DNA of 23,884 bases. Source: Planctomycetaceae bacterium. Lineage in GTDB: Bacteria; Planctomycetota; Planctomycetia; Pirellulales; Thermoguttaceae. The notes under the pieces were generated by a model. That model was not told the DNA's origin. It made no database searches and was given only the letters and a program-made list of their open reading frames with translations. The position numbers and the translations under genes were made by a program. The DNA is taken from NCBI GenBank assembly GCA_031282385.1, contig JAITDV010000639.1, positions 1 to 23,884 of the forward strand. Reading direction: 5' to 3'. Every line of letters starts with the position of its first letter. Position 1 is the first letter of the stretch. Below, piece by piece: positions 8,034 through 15,588 of this stretch.

Positions 8034-10850
8034 ATGATAGAATTTACTTGTCCTGACTGTGGAAAGTTTTATTCGGTTAGTGAACGTTTTGCCGGTCGTC
8101 GAATGGTTTGTGCCGATTGCAAAAATAATATCACCGTACCCGAATCATCGACAATCCAAACGCCGCCGCCAACATCTGTTTCTCCACCGTCTTTGCCGGT
8201 TTCGCCGTTGTTTTCTAACTTTGAATTGGAATCTTCTCCAGACAAGGTTGATTTTGAGCAACAACCTGCGGAAGAGATAATCACGCCTGACGCTGCGGAA
8301 ACGGCACTTCTTGCCGCTGTATTTACAGACAAAATGCAAGATAAACGCGACGCAAATATTCGCTCTAAAATTCCGCCGCCTTCTCCGTCCAAAAAAATTG
8401 AAACAATTCCAGACAAAAAATTCCCATTACGCGATCTGATAATTATCGTTACAATAATATCGATTCTTTTGGGAACGGCAATTTATTTCATTTTTATTTT
8501 TGATTGGTTGGGACCTGACATGCGGGTTGAATTATTAAAGCAACTCGAAGAACGCCAAATCAAAACAACTATTGCAATCGGTAACAAAGATTCAGAAATA
8601 GAAGCATTGCGCGTGCGTTCTTTGGGATCATGGTCTTCAACTTGCGATGCTATTGACACATTTATTATGACAATCGGAGAGATTGATATTAAGAATCGTG
8701 ATGTACTTGAGCTTGATTGGAATATTGCACTTGACACAATCGACGAAACAGGTAAACAACAACTTGCTGCTGTCCGCGACGAAATCAAAAATTCTATTCC
8801 TGCTGCTGAAATGAATTTGTCTAAACTGAAATTGCAGGCAGTAGAAGACGCGGCAAAAGCAGAAGCCGACGAACTCGCAACCGATACCGCAATAAAAGAC
8901 GCAAGCAATTTACGCGCAGAATTACGATTTTACGAAACAGAAATTGCGAAGTTAAAAAAACAAATTGCGGAATCGCCACACGAACGTCCAATGGTATCTT
9001 TTCCAATTTTCGACAAGGAAACACTGCCGCCACGAGATAGTATTGCGCGGCTTGACATTGATTGGACGGAAGAATATTACAATCAGTTCAAATTTTTCAC
9101 GGCACATCAAAATAATTACTTCACTACTTTTGACGGCATGCGCAGATTATTCGGCAACAGGTCATTGCGTATTACATTATTTGAGCGTGCGCCTATAACT
9201 ATTCATTTTCCAGATAGCAATCGTACAAAAAGTGAATTAAATATTGCGCGAACTTTTAGTTTTGCAATGCGATTTCCCGATTTGACAGATGCAATAATGG
9301 TCGGTGAAGAACGTGATACCGGACAATTCCGTGAAATTCAAATCAGATTTATCAACAACGCCGGTTATATAGATTTCAAAACAAAATCACACGAGTATTG
9401 CGATGCGGTTTTTTATTCAGGTCGCGGTAAGTTTGTTGCAATCGAGTTTTCGCTTGAAGGAAATGAATTTTGGAATCGGTCTGACAATTTTGACAAAGTT
9501 AAATTATCTGAAATTATCGGGAAGAATGAGAAACGTGAATTTACAGAAGAAGAAATTAAAGCGATGATCGACGAAGTTAAAGCCAGTGAACGCGAACGTG
9601 AAGCAAAGGCATTAGAGTTTTTCAACCAGATTGATCGTGTGGAGTTCAGATTGACGCCGGCGTCGAATCGGACAACTTTCTGGATTGATGGTATTGCATT
9701 TGCAGACAATTTGATACGGACGAAATTTGATCTTGTTCTTGCTAATTCGTTGAAACGCGAGCTGCAGGAATTAGAACGCGAAAAACGCAAAAAACGCAGG
9801 CAAAGATCAGCGCTAATTTCGCTGTCTCAAATCAAAGGATTTCAGAATCGACAACAACCGGAACAACCGGATATTGATCCAAATTCGCCGGACGCATACA
9901 ACAATCCCAATAACTCAAAAATCAATTACGAATCTGATGATAAAACCACAAACAAAATAACTGATCCATCCAAAACTTCAACAACAAAATCAGATGTTGA
10001 AAATAAACGGGAAAAAAAACCAATTGCGGCAACTGATAATCGTAATGTTGTAAGCAAAAGTAAAGAAACACTTTTCAAGTGGGTTTTGAGCAATGCAAAA
10101 GGTCGCATAAAAGCAAATTACGGCGGACGTGTGTTTACGTTTGGACACGATACAAAAATACCGAACGAAGTTGAAAAATATGAAATTGAACAGATCAGTA
10201 TCTCAAATTTCAAGATTACAGAACAACAATTAGATCATGTGATAAATTTCAAATCAATCAAACGTTTAGTTCTGGATAATGTGGGATTAAAAAATTCTGA
10301 TGTAGTGAAGTTATCGGTTTTGGATTCGTTGGAGTTGCTTAATCTGGCAAATAATCAACTAACTTTTGAAGCGTTGCCGGCGTTAAAAACGTTGCGCAAA
10401 TTACGGGAGTTGGATGTGACTGGAATACGAATGAGCGTTGAAGGTATAGATGCGTTAGGGGCAATTCGCTCGCTTGTTAATTTAAATTTGAGTAATTCGG
10501 GTTTTGATAGTACGGATTTGAATTATTGTATAACGCTCACGAATCTGGAGGTTTTGAATTTATCTGGGACAAAAGTAGGTGATCGCGTAACGGGAATAAT
10601 GCAGTTATTGGGCAAATTGCGAGAAGTAGATTTATCGAGGACAAGAATTTCAAACAACGCAATTAATTCACTTATTGATCACAATGGAATTGAGATATTG
10701 CGGTTGGATGCAGTAGAGTTGGACGATAATTGTTTGGAAGCAATTGACAAAATAAAGAACCTTAAATCCGTCTCCGCAAAAAAAACAAAAATCACAAATG
10801 AAGGAATAAAACAAAAAATAAATAACAAAAAAATCAAATTCGATCTGTGA
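8034..10850 (+). CDS. Zinc-ribbon, single-span membrane protein with C-terminal leucine-rich repeats
   Basis: 938 residues. An N-terminal zinc ribbon has C6/C9 and C26/C29, the MxxxxCPxCG...CxxC form common in planctomycete signalling and membrane proteins. A Pro/Ser-rich acidic linker (about 40-125) leads to one membrane span (about 134-158), so the ribbon should be cytoplasmic and the rest extracytoplasmic. Residues about 255-315 are Ala/Glu/Lys-rich and probably coiled coil. Residues about 330-585 look beta-rich and may be a laminin-G or carbohydrate-binding-like sandwich, which I cannot prove. From about 720 to the end there are leucine-rich repeats (LxLxNxxL periodicity, such as LELLNLANNQLTF). 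No kinase or protease motif is seen. The ATG lacks a Shine-Dalgarno sequence. A role linking surface binding to a cytoplasmic partner is inference. Confidence 0.88.
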   Translation: MIEFTCPDCGKFYSVSERFAGRRMVCADCKNNITVPESSTIQTPPPTSVSPPSLPVSPLFSNFELESSPDKVDFEQQPAEEIITPDAAETALLAAVFTDKMQDKRDANIRSKIPPPSPSKKIETIPDKKFPLRDLIIIVTIISILLGTAIYFIFIFDWLGPDMRVELLKQLEERQIKTTIAIGNKDSEIEALRVRSLGSWSSTCDAIDTFIMTIGEIDIKNRDVLELDWNIALDTIDETGKQQLAAVRDEIKNSIPAAEMNLSKLKLQAVEDAAKAEADELATDTAIKDASNLRAELRFYETEIAKLKKQIAESPHERPMVSFPIFDKETLPPRDSIARLDIDWTEEYYNQFKFFTAHQNNYFTTFDGMRRLFGNRSLRITLFERAPITIHFPDSNRTKSELNIARTFSFAMRFPDLTDAIMVGEERDTGQFREIQIRFINNAGYIDFKTKSHEYCDAVFYSGRGKFVAIEFSLEGNEFWNRSDNFDKVKLSEIIGKNEKREFTEEEIKAMIDEVKASEREREAKALEFFNQIDRVEFRLTPASNRTTFWIDGIAFADNLIRTKFDLVLANSLKRELQELEREKRKKRRQRSALISLSQIKGFQNRQQPEQPDIDPNSPDAYNNPNNSKINYESDDKTTNKITDPSKTSTTKSDVENKREKKPIAATDNRNVVSKSKETLFKWVLSNAKGRIKANYGGRVFTFGHDTKIPNEVEKYEIEQISISNFKITEQQLDHVINFKSIKRLVLDNVGLKNSDVVKLSVLDSLELLNLANNQLTFEALPALKTLRKLRELDVTGIRMSVEGIDALGAIRSLVNLNLSNSGFDSTDLNYCITLTNLEVLNLSGTKVGDRVTGIMQLLGKLREVDLSRTRISNNAINSLIDHNGIEILRLDAVELDDNCLEAIDKIKNLKSVSAKKTKITNEGIKQKINNKKIKFDL

Positions 10851-10907
10851 TCTAAAATTCTTATTGAAATTGGTTGGGATGAGATACAATTTGTACTTAA
10901 TCCCTTT

Positions 10908-11321
10908 TTATTGCGGATTCCCATTTGTGAATTCTGCCCTGCAATTTTCTGTTTCTTGTAATTGTACAGATACAACTGGCAAGTTCAGTTTTTCGCAATG
11001 TCCGAAAATTAATTTGGCAAGATTCTCCGCTGTTGGATTGTCTGGTAATAAATAAACCGGCTCGTTTATTTGTAACAATAATTCCACCAACGGGTCTTTC
11101 TTACAAAGAATCACTCGATGATCCAAATTTTCATCGATCCACACTCCAATTGTTCGCTTCATCTTGTTGAAGTCCAGCAACATCCCGCCGTCCATTAATT
11201 CCGAACTTCGTAACGTAACCTTTACTTTTGCATTATGACCGTGCAAATGAGAACACTTACCATCATAATCCAAAAGACGATGCGCATAACAAAACGAAAA
11301 ATCCCGTGACACTGTAAACAT
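10908..11321 (-). CDS. queD: 6-pyruvoyl-tetrahydropterin synthase / QueD-like enzyme
   Basis: 137 residues, a normal length for the family. Zinc ligands are H14, H27 and H29 (AHRLL and LHGHN), with catalytic C23 in the CxxLHGH spacing seen in QueD. D67-H68 and E123 (LQETENC) fit the rest of the active site, and NPTAENLA (95-102) is conserved. The family converts dihydroneopterin triphosphate to 6-carboxy-tetrahydropterin (queuosine route) or 6-pyruvoyl-tetrahydropterin. Having Cys rather than Glu in that position argues against the folate-type PTPS-III variant. The substrate-producing enzyme FolE lies about 6.4 kb away. No other queuosine gene (queE, queC, queF) is in the window. The start has no obvious Shine-Dalgarno sequence. 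Confidence 0.88.
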   Translation of the reverse strand: MFTVSRDFSFCYAHRLLDYDGKCSHLHGHNAKVKVTLRSSELMDGGMLLDFNKMKRTIGVWIDENLDHRVILCKKDPLVELLLQINEPVYLLPDNPTAENLAKLIFGHCEKLNLPVVSVQLQETENCRAEFTNGNPQ

Positions 11322-11536
11322 TGAATTAACTATTTTAAACTATCATACTTGAATAATAAAAACACAACACATTGCGTTTCTATTCATTATTCGATTAACT
11401 ACTGACCAAGTGAAAGTATTAGTGGTACACCTTTTTAGTAGAGATTTGTCATTTGCTGCCCCACGAATGCTTTCTTTTTTGAGGGTTATTTTTTTAATTT
11501 TTATTATTTTTTGTAATTTTATTAACATTAAACTTT

Positions 11537-11753
11537 AGACCTTTTCTCTAACCTAAAATACATCAACGCAACAAAAAACCTACAACGAAAAACCGCCTTT
11601 AACTCCTCCGAGACCACCCCTAACCCCTCCGAAGGAGGGAATAAGAAGATGCCTCCGAAGGAGGGGAATAAGAAGACGCCTCCGAAGGTGGCGAATAATT
11701 CCCCTCCTTCGGAGGGGTCAGGGGTGGTCTCCTACTGGTTAGCGAAAAGGTCT
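11537..11753. mobile_element. Family II MITE-like element, copy A (217 bp)
   Basis: Starts AGACCTTTTCTCTAACC and ends GGTTAGCGAAAAGGTCT; the termini are inverted repeats with one mismatch. Flanks read TTT on both sides, a candidate 3-bp target duplication. The interior holds GAGACCACCCCTAACCCCTC on the left and its near reverse complement on the right, so most of the element can fold on itself. In the middle there are three units of about 26 bp beginning CCTCCGAAGG. There is no coding sequence, so it must depend on a transposase in trans. Confidence 0.88.
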
Positions 11754-11852
11754 TTTATAGTTTTTATGAGCCGATGTTTTTTCCAATCAGCCCATTTTAT
11801 ACTCTTTTTACTTTAAAAAATCTTTTTTGTAACGAAAAAGTCGTATTTTTTA

Positions 11853-12522
11853 TTATGGAATGTGGAATTTTTCATTTGTGATAGTGCGTAGTTCTGCCTT
11901 GTACTTCTTTATATTTTTAAAGAAATATAAGCAAGCGTCCGAAAATTCTGTAACTTTTCATAATATTTATTGTACAGAATTTTCTTTTTGAAAAATTTCC
12001 AAATCCTTTCAATAATATTCAAATTCGATGAATAAGGCGGCAAAAAAACAAACTCTATATTACCTAATTTTTGCCGATACGCTTCAACATCTTTCTTATG
12101 ATAATAAGTTGCGTTGTCAAGTATAAAAGTTATTTTTCTGCTTCAGGATTTTTCTTTTTGATCTCATACATTAAACATTTTATTGAATCGCCGTTTATTG
12201 TTTTGTCTGTATCTATCACAACCGAGAAGTTGTCAATATTAAATGTTCCATTGATATTTAAACGTTGGCGGTCTGAATTTGTATTCAACTCTGCCACAAA
12301 TCCCTTTTCGATCCAACCATAAGCCAGCATACTGTTGTGTTGCGTATGAACCGTACTCTCATCAAGTTGATAAAATTCTGCAACCTTAGATGCATTGCCA
12401 AGATCGACGATCACAAACACCACAAGAATACGATTCGCAATAGTTGCTGCTACTTGACTGTGAATCTGACGGTACTTCAATTCAAGTTTCTGAGTTTGAT
12501 ACCGAGATAAGGTAAATTGCAT
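11853..12522 (-). pseudogene. Decayed IS630-family transposase gene
   Basis: On the minus strand the N-terminal part resembles the IS630 helix-turn-helix region (RILVVFVIVDLGNASKVAEF). It then jumps straight to VHTQHN...AYGWIEKG and NTNSDRQRLNINGT, so roughly 90 residues between HTH and catalytic domain, including the usual first Asp context, are gone. At about 12130-12137 the frame ends in GAA AAA TAA; a -1 shift at the A-run continues as FILDNATYYH, then VFLPPYSSNLNIIERIWKFF, which holds the second Asp and the final Glu of the DDE triad. A further frame change near 11930 leads to KNIKKYKAELRT and a stop. It encodes about 220 residues against 330-370 for a typical family member. It is clearly non-functional; I did not identify its terminal repeats. 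Confidence 0.85.
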
Positions 12523-12620
12523 TACACAACTAAAAATTTGTACTAAAAAAAAGATACTCAAAAAAACCCGCGAATAATAAAAAAATTAATTTCACTCGTC
12601 AAGAGGGATTTTAAATTAGG

Positions 12621-12711
12621 AGCGGCATAAAGTAAACAACCCTTATTTATCTAATTCCCTTTAGTAGCAATCAAAGCCCCATCAGCACACTCCATATACC
12701 CTTATTCTTTC
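12621..12711 (+). repeat. Family III dispersed repeat, copy 2
   Basis: The counterpart of 7681-7767: AAAGTAAACAACCCTTATTT, then TAATTC, TTAGTAGCAATCAAAGCC and CCCTTATTCTTT in matching order. About three quarters of positions look alike by eye. It carries no coding sequence. Confidence 0.5.
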
Positions 12712-13042
12712 GATGGTGAAATTGAGATAATATCAAAAGAGGCATCTTGCGTTTAGGTTTGACATGGTGATATAATACTTGCCCAATTTGTTATTCTTAA
12801 TTGTACTTGAATTTTCTGTTTTTAAGCTGATGCTTGCGTTTGTCATGCCTTCAAAGTTTATTTTGCTCCAGATATTATAAAAAATGGAAAACATAATTTA
12901 ATGAGTGAATGATATTTAATTTTTTTGAATCGGAATTGATAAAGTTTTTTTGTTTTTTTGTCTTTTACTAAAAAAATTGTAGAAATAAAATTGAATGAAT
13001 TACGGCGGTAAGAAATCAAAAGATAGAGGAGATAAATCAGAA

Positions 13043-14080
13043 ATGAACAATATTAGAACAATTTTTGTTACATTTATTTTATTGGCGATTGAATTTACTT
13101 TTAGCGGATTAGGATTTGCGCAAGTTTCTGACACGGAGTTGAAACGAGTAGTTTCTCGCGGACTTGATTGGCTTGCAGCAAATCAGACGCGCCGTGGTAA
13201 TTGGGAAGCAAATGGCGGCGCATATCCATCTGCAATGACAGGTATGGCTGGACTTGCGCTGCTTGCCGAAGGTTCAACTGCAACACAAGGTAAATACTCC
13301 GAAAACATACGCGCAGCAGTGAATTTTCTTGTTAAACAAACAAGAACAAACGGACTTATCGGAACAGAAAGTGATGATAGATACACGTATGGGCATGGGT
13401 TTGGTCTCCTATTTCTTTCGCAAATACTCGGTGAAGAAGAAGACGATAAACAACGTTTTGAGTTGATAGATGTAATGACCAAAGCAGTTAAATTCTGCGG
13501 ACAAGCACAAACTAAAGCAGGCGGTTGGGGGTATGTTAGCGCAAAAGACGGAGGTGATTTTGACGAAGGTTCAACAACTATAACACAAGTTCAAGCTTTA
13601 CGAGGTTGTCGAAATGCGGGAATTATTGTCCCGAAAGAAATTATTGACAAGGCTATCGATTACATTCATAAATGCTCAATTAGAGATGGTGCAGACGGAA
13701 TACAATATAATATTCAAGGAGGGGGCGGACGACCTCCAATCAGCGCCGCCGCTATCGCGTGCCTGTTTAACGCAGGCGAATATGACAGCAAATTTGTACC
13801 GAATCTGATAAAGTATTGTGACAAGAATCTCGGAGATATTGCAAGCAATAATGATTATGGACATTGGCATTATGCACACTATTATTTCGCTCAAGTTAAA
13901 TACAGACAAGGCGGTAAAGAGTGGAAAGATTATCGCGACAAAATTTATAAAAGAATTGTAAAAGAAGCTGCTGAAGACGGCTCTTGGGGACAAGGATACA
14001 TCGGAAAAGTTTACACAACATCAATAAATTTGACCATCCTACAACTCGAAAACGGAGCCTTGCCGATTTACATGAGGTAA
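13043..14080 (+). CDS. Secreted prenyltransferase/squalene-cyclase-like repeat protein
   Basis: 345 residues from the chosen start. I prefer the ATG at 13043 to the in-frame ATG at 12995 because AGAGGAG lies 11 nt upstream and the protein then begins with a clean signal peptide (IRTIFVTFILLAIEF...GFAQ). The mature part is built of alpha/alpha-barrel repeats of the prenyltransferase and squalene-oxidase type, with recurring Gly-Trp elements: RRGNWEANGG, KAGGWGYVSA and DGSWGQGY near the C-terminus. No DxDD cyclase motif and no zinc ligand set of a protein prenyltransferase is seen, so terpene cyclisation or prenyl transfer is not implied. Planctomycetes carry many such exported proteins, often near MoxR/DUF58/VWA genes; the likely role is as an envelope scaffold or binding protein. 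Confidence 0.85.
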   Translation: MNNIRTIFVTFILLAIEFTFSGLGFAQVSDTELKRVVSRGLDWLAANQTRRGNWEANGGAYPSAMTGMAGLALLAEGSTATQGKYSENIRAAVNFLVKQTRTNGLIGTESDDRYTYGHGFGLLFLSQILGEEEDDKQRFELIDVMTKAVKFCGQAQTKAGGWGYVSAKDGGDFDEGSTTITQVQALRGCRNAGIIVPKEIIDKAIDYIHKCSIRDGADGIQYNIQGGGGRPPISAAAIACLFNAGEYDSKFVPNLIKYCDKNLGDIASNNDYGHWHYAHYYFAQVKYRQGGKEWKDYRDKIYKRIVKEAAEDGSWGQGYIGKVYTTSINLTILQLENGALPIYMR

Positions 14081-14561
14081 AATTGTGTGAATAGCTTGTA
14101 ATTTTCTGTAGCAAATAAAATGAACGCTATTTATTACTATTCAGTTGCGAGGATAAAATTGGACAATGTATTTCGTCTTGAAAAACACCGTTGCAACGCT
14201 AATTTACTTAATTGTTGCTATTATTAATAATTGAATATGTTCGATAAGAAAACATTCGGCTGACTAGTTACACTTTGACTATGAATAATAGCTTGCAATC
14301 TCTTATTATTAATATTTTAAAATATAATGATGGTATTAGTATTTGTAAAAAATTTGTTAGTTTAGATTTTGTGTTGCTGTATTTTGTTTTATTATTTGAC
14401 ATTATGATTAAAATAATTTTTTTTTGCTTTAGGAAAAGTTGTTTGTGGGATGTTTGTTTATTGTTTTAATTTTGTTGGGATTTTTTTTTAATTTTATATT
14501 TCTTTTAAAATTAAAATTTACTGGCAAATTTCAAACAGCTTTCTGACAACTTTTCCATGAT
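14081..14561. other. AT-rich intergenic region without a supported gene
   Basis: The spacer separates the end of the plus-strand repeat protein from the end of the minus-strand GNAT gene. It contains one ACTATTCAG motif (14136-14144), also found near 4.3 kb and 23.0 kb. A 64-codon open frame at 14275-14469 has no Shine-Dalgarno sequence and a composition expected of AT-rich noncoding DNA. T-runs near 14480 could terminate transcription, but no strong stem precedes them. Confidence 0.5.
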
Positions 14562-15509
14562 TTATTCAAATATTTTTGCGTAGATTTTTTTCCTGTCCCA
14601 AGTGATAAATCCATGATTGATGTATGATCGCAAGGCAGCTATATTTCGTTCGTCAACTGCTGTTGTAACTAGTTTTCGTCCATAATCACAGGCGGTTTTT
14701 TTAGTAAATTTTATAATTTCTTTTGAATATTTTTGACCTCGCTCTGCTTCAACTAAACCCATATAAGTCAACTCAATCTGATCCGGCGGTGAATCTGTCA
14801 ATAATAATACGCCTATATCTTTGTAATTTTTATCCGATCCATATAATTTTCGTACAAAAAACCACAATTCAGGTCGAAAAAAAGGATTTCTTTGATACTC
14901 GTCCAAAATACGATCAACTGGCGATAACATAAGCAACTTTGGAAAATCTCTTGTATTAACATAAGTTTCGCACATCAATTTAATTATATGTTCACGGTAA
15001 TTTTTTTCACCGTTTTTGTTGGTATCTTTTGATGCGGGAATAAATTGTAATAGAGAGTTATTTTTTAAATTTTCATTTGCAATTTGTGTTACGGTTTCTG
15101 ACGCGTTTGATGCAAGCATCAACATATCTGAAATGTATGTAAATCCATTTTCAAAAAAAATTTTTTCATCTACAAATTGGTCTTTATCTGCAATTAAAAT
15201 TACAGCTGGCGCATTACGCGATTTGGCATAATCATCAATCAAAGGAAAAAATGGTCGAATTGTGTAATTATCTGATGTTACCGGATGCCAAATCATAATG
15301 AGACCATCATGACGTAATTGAGCAATTGAAACTCCAACAATTATATCATTGTCAATTCCGACAAAAAAACCGTCCGGCTCAATTGAGCCGTTTTCGATAA
15401 GGTTCATTATCAATTGTTGCCGTGCCGGAAATTCATCTTCTGAAAGATGCCTGAACGCAAATTTGATTGAGTCTTGAATTGACAATGAAGTCGGGTGTGT
15501 AATTAACAT
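14562..15509 (-). CDS. GNAT-type acetyltransferase, probably two GNAT-like halves
   Basis: 315 residues. The C-terminal half (about 180-315) has the GNAT order: a beta-strand ELTYMGLVEAERG, a helix with KEIIKFTKKTACDYG, then LVTTAVDERNIAALRSYINHGF, the typical end of the acetyl-CoA fold. The N-terminal half (about 15-135), with GFFVGIDNDIIVGVSIAQL and a second ENGF-like ending, resembles a degenerate GNAT domain, as in mycothiol-synthase-like tandem proteins. The acetyl-CoA pyrophosphate loop, usually RGxGxG, reads RGQKYS, so two glycines are lost and activity may be altered. It lies 79 bp downstream of the OleC-like gene on the same strand, so co-transcription is plausible. Substrate unknown. 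Confidence 0.78.
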   Translation of the reverse strand: MLITHPTSLSIQDSIKFAFRHLSEDEFPARQQLIMNLIENGSIEPDGFFVGIDNDIIVGVSIAQLRHDGLIMIWHPVTSDNYTIRPFFPLIDDYAKSRNAPAVILIADKDQFVDEKIFFENGFTYISDMLMLASNASETVTQIANENLKNNSLLQFIPASKDTNKNGEKNYREHIIKLMCETYVNTRDFPKLLMLSPVDRILDEYQRNPFFRPELWFFVRKLYGSDKNYKDIGVLLLTDSPPDQIELTYMGLVEAERGQKYSKEIIKFTKKTACDYGRKLVTTAVDERNIAALRSYINHGFITWDRKKIYAKIFE

Positions 15510-15588
15510 TTATTGAATATAATTTTTTGTAGCAATAAATTGTTCATTCTCAATTTTGTTTTTTTGTATTAACAAATTAATTTGAGAG

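Larger units (their letters stand above)
11322..13042. other. Gene-poor region with mobile-element remains
   Basis: Holds a family II MITE-like element (11537-11753), a decayed IS630-type transposase gene (11853-12522) and a family III repeat (12621-12711). The remaining sequence, notably 11322-11536 and 12720-12990, is AT-rich with no supportable gene, tRNA or clear terminator. Short open frames here are antisense or lack coding character. Confidence 0.6.

Noticed and set aside
11343..11528. Minus-strand open frame of 61 codons upstream of queD
   Set aside because: Lys/Ile-rich chance frame without a ribosome binding site or motif.
11580..11720. Possible CRISPR-like array in copy A of family II
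   Set aside because: The CCTCCGAAGG units are adjacent, about 26 bp, palindromic and lack unique spacers; they belong to the MITE-like element and recur in lower number in copies B and C.
12071..12322. Plus-strand open frame of 83 codons
   Set aside because: It is antisense to the IS630-type transposase remnant, whose minus-strand translation has clear family motifs.
12759..12775. TTGACA and TATAAT strings as a promoter
   Set aside because: They are only about 7 bp apart, far from the usual 16-18 bp spacing.
12995..13042. Upstream start for the prenyltransferase-like protein
   Set aside because: It would put 16 charged residues before the signal peptide and ignores the AGAGGAG site that fits the ATG at 13043.
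14275..14469. Plus-strand open frame of 64 codons
   Set aside because: No ribosome binding site, composition expected of AT-rich noncoding DNA, and no recognisable motif; best explained as chance.
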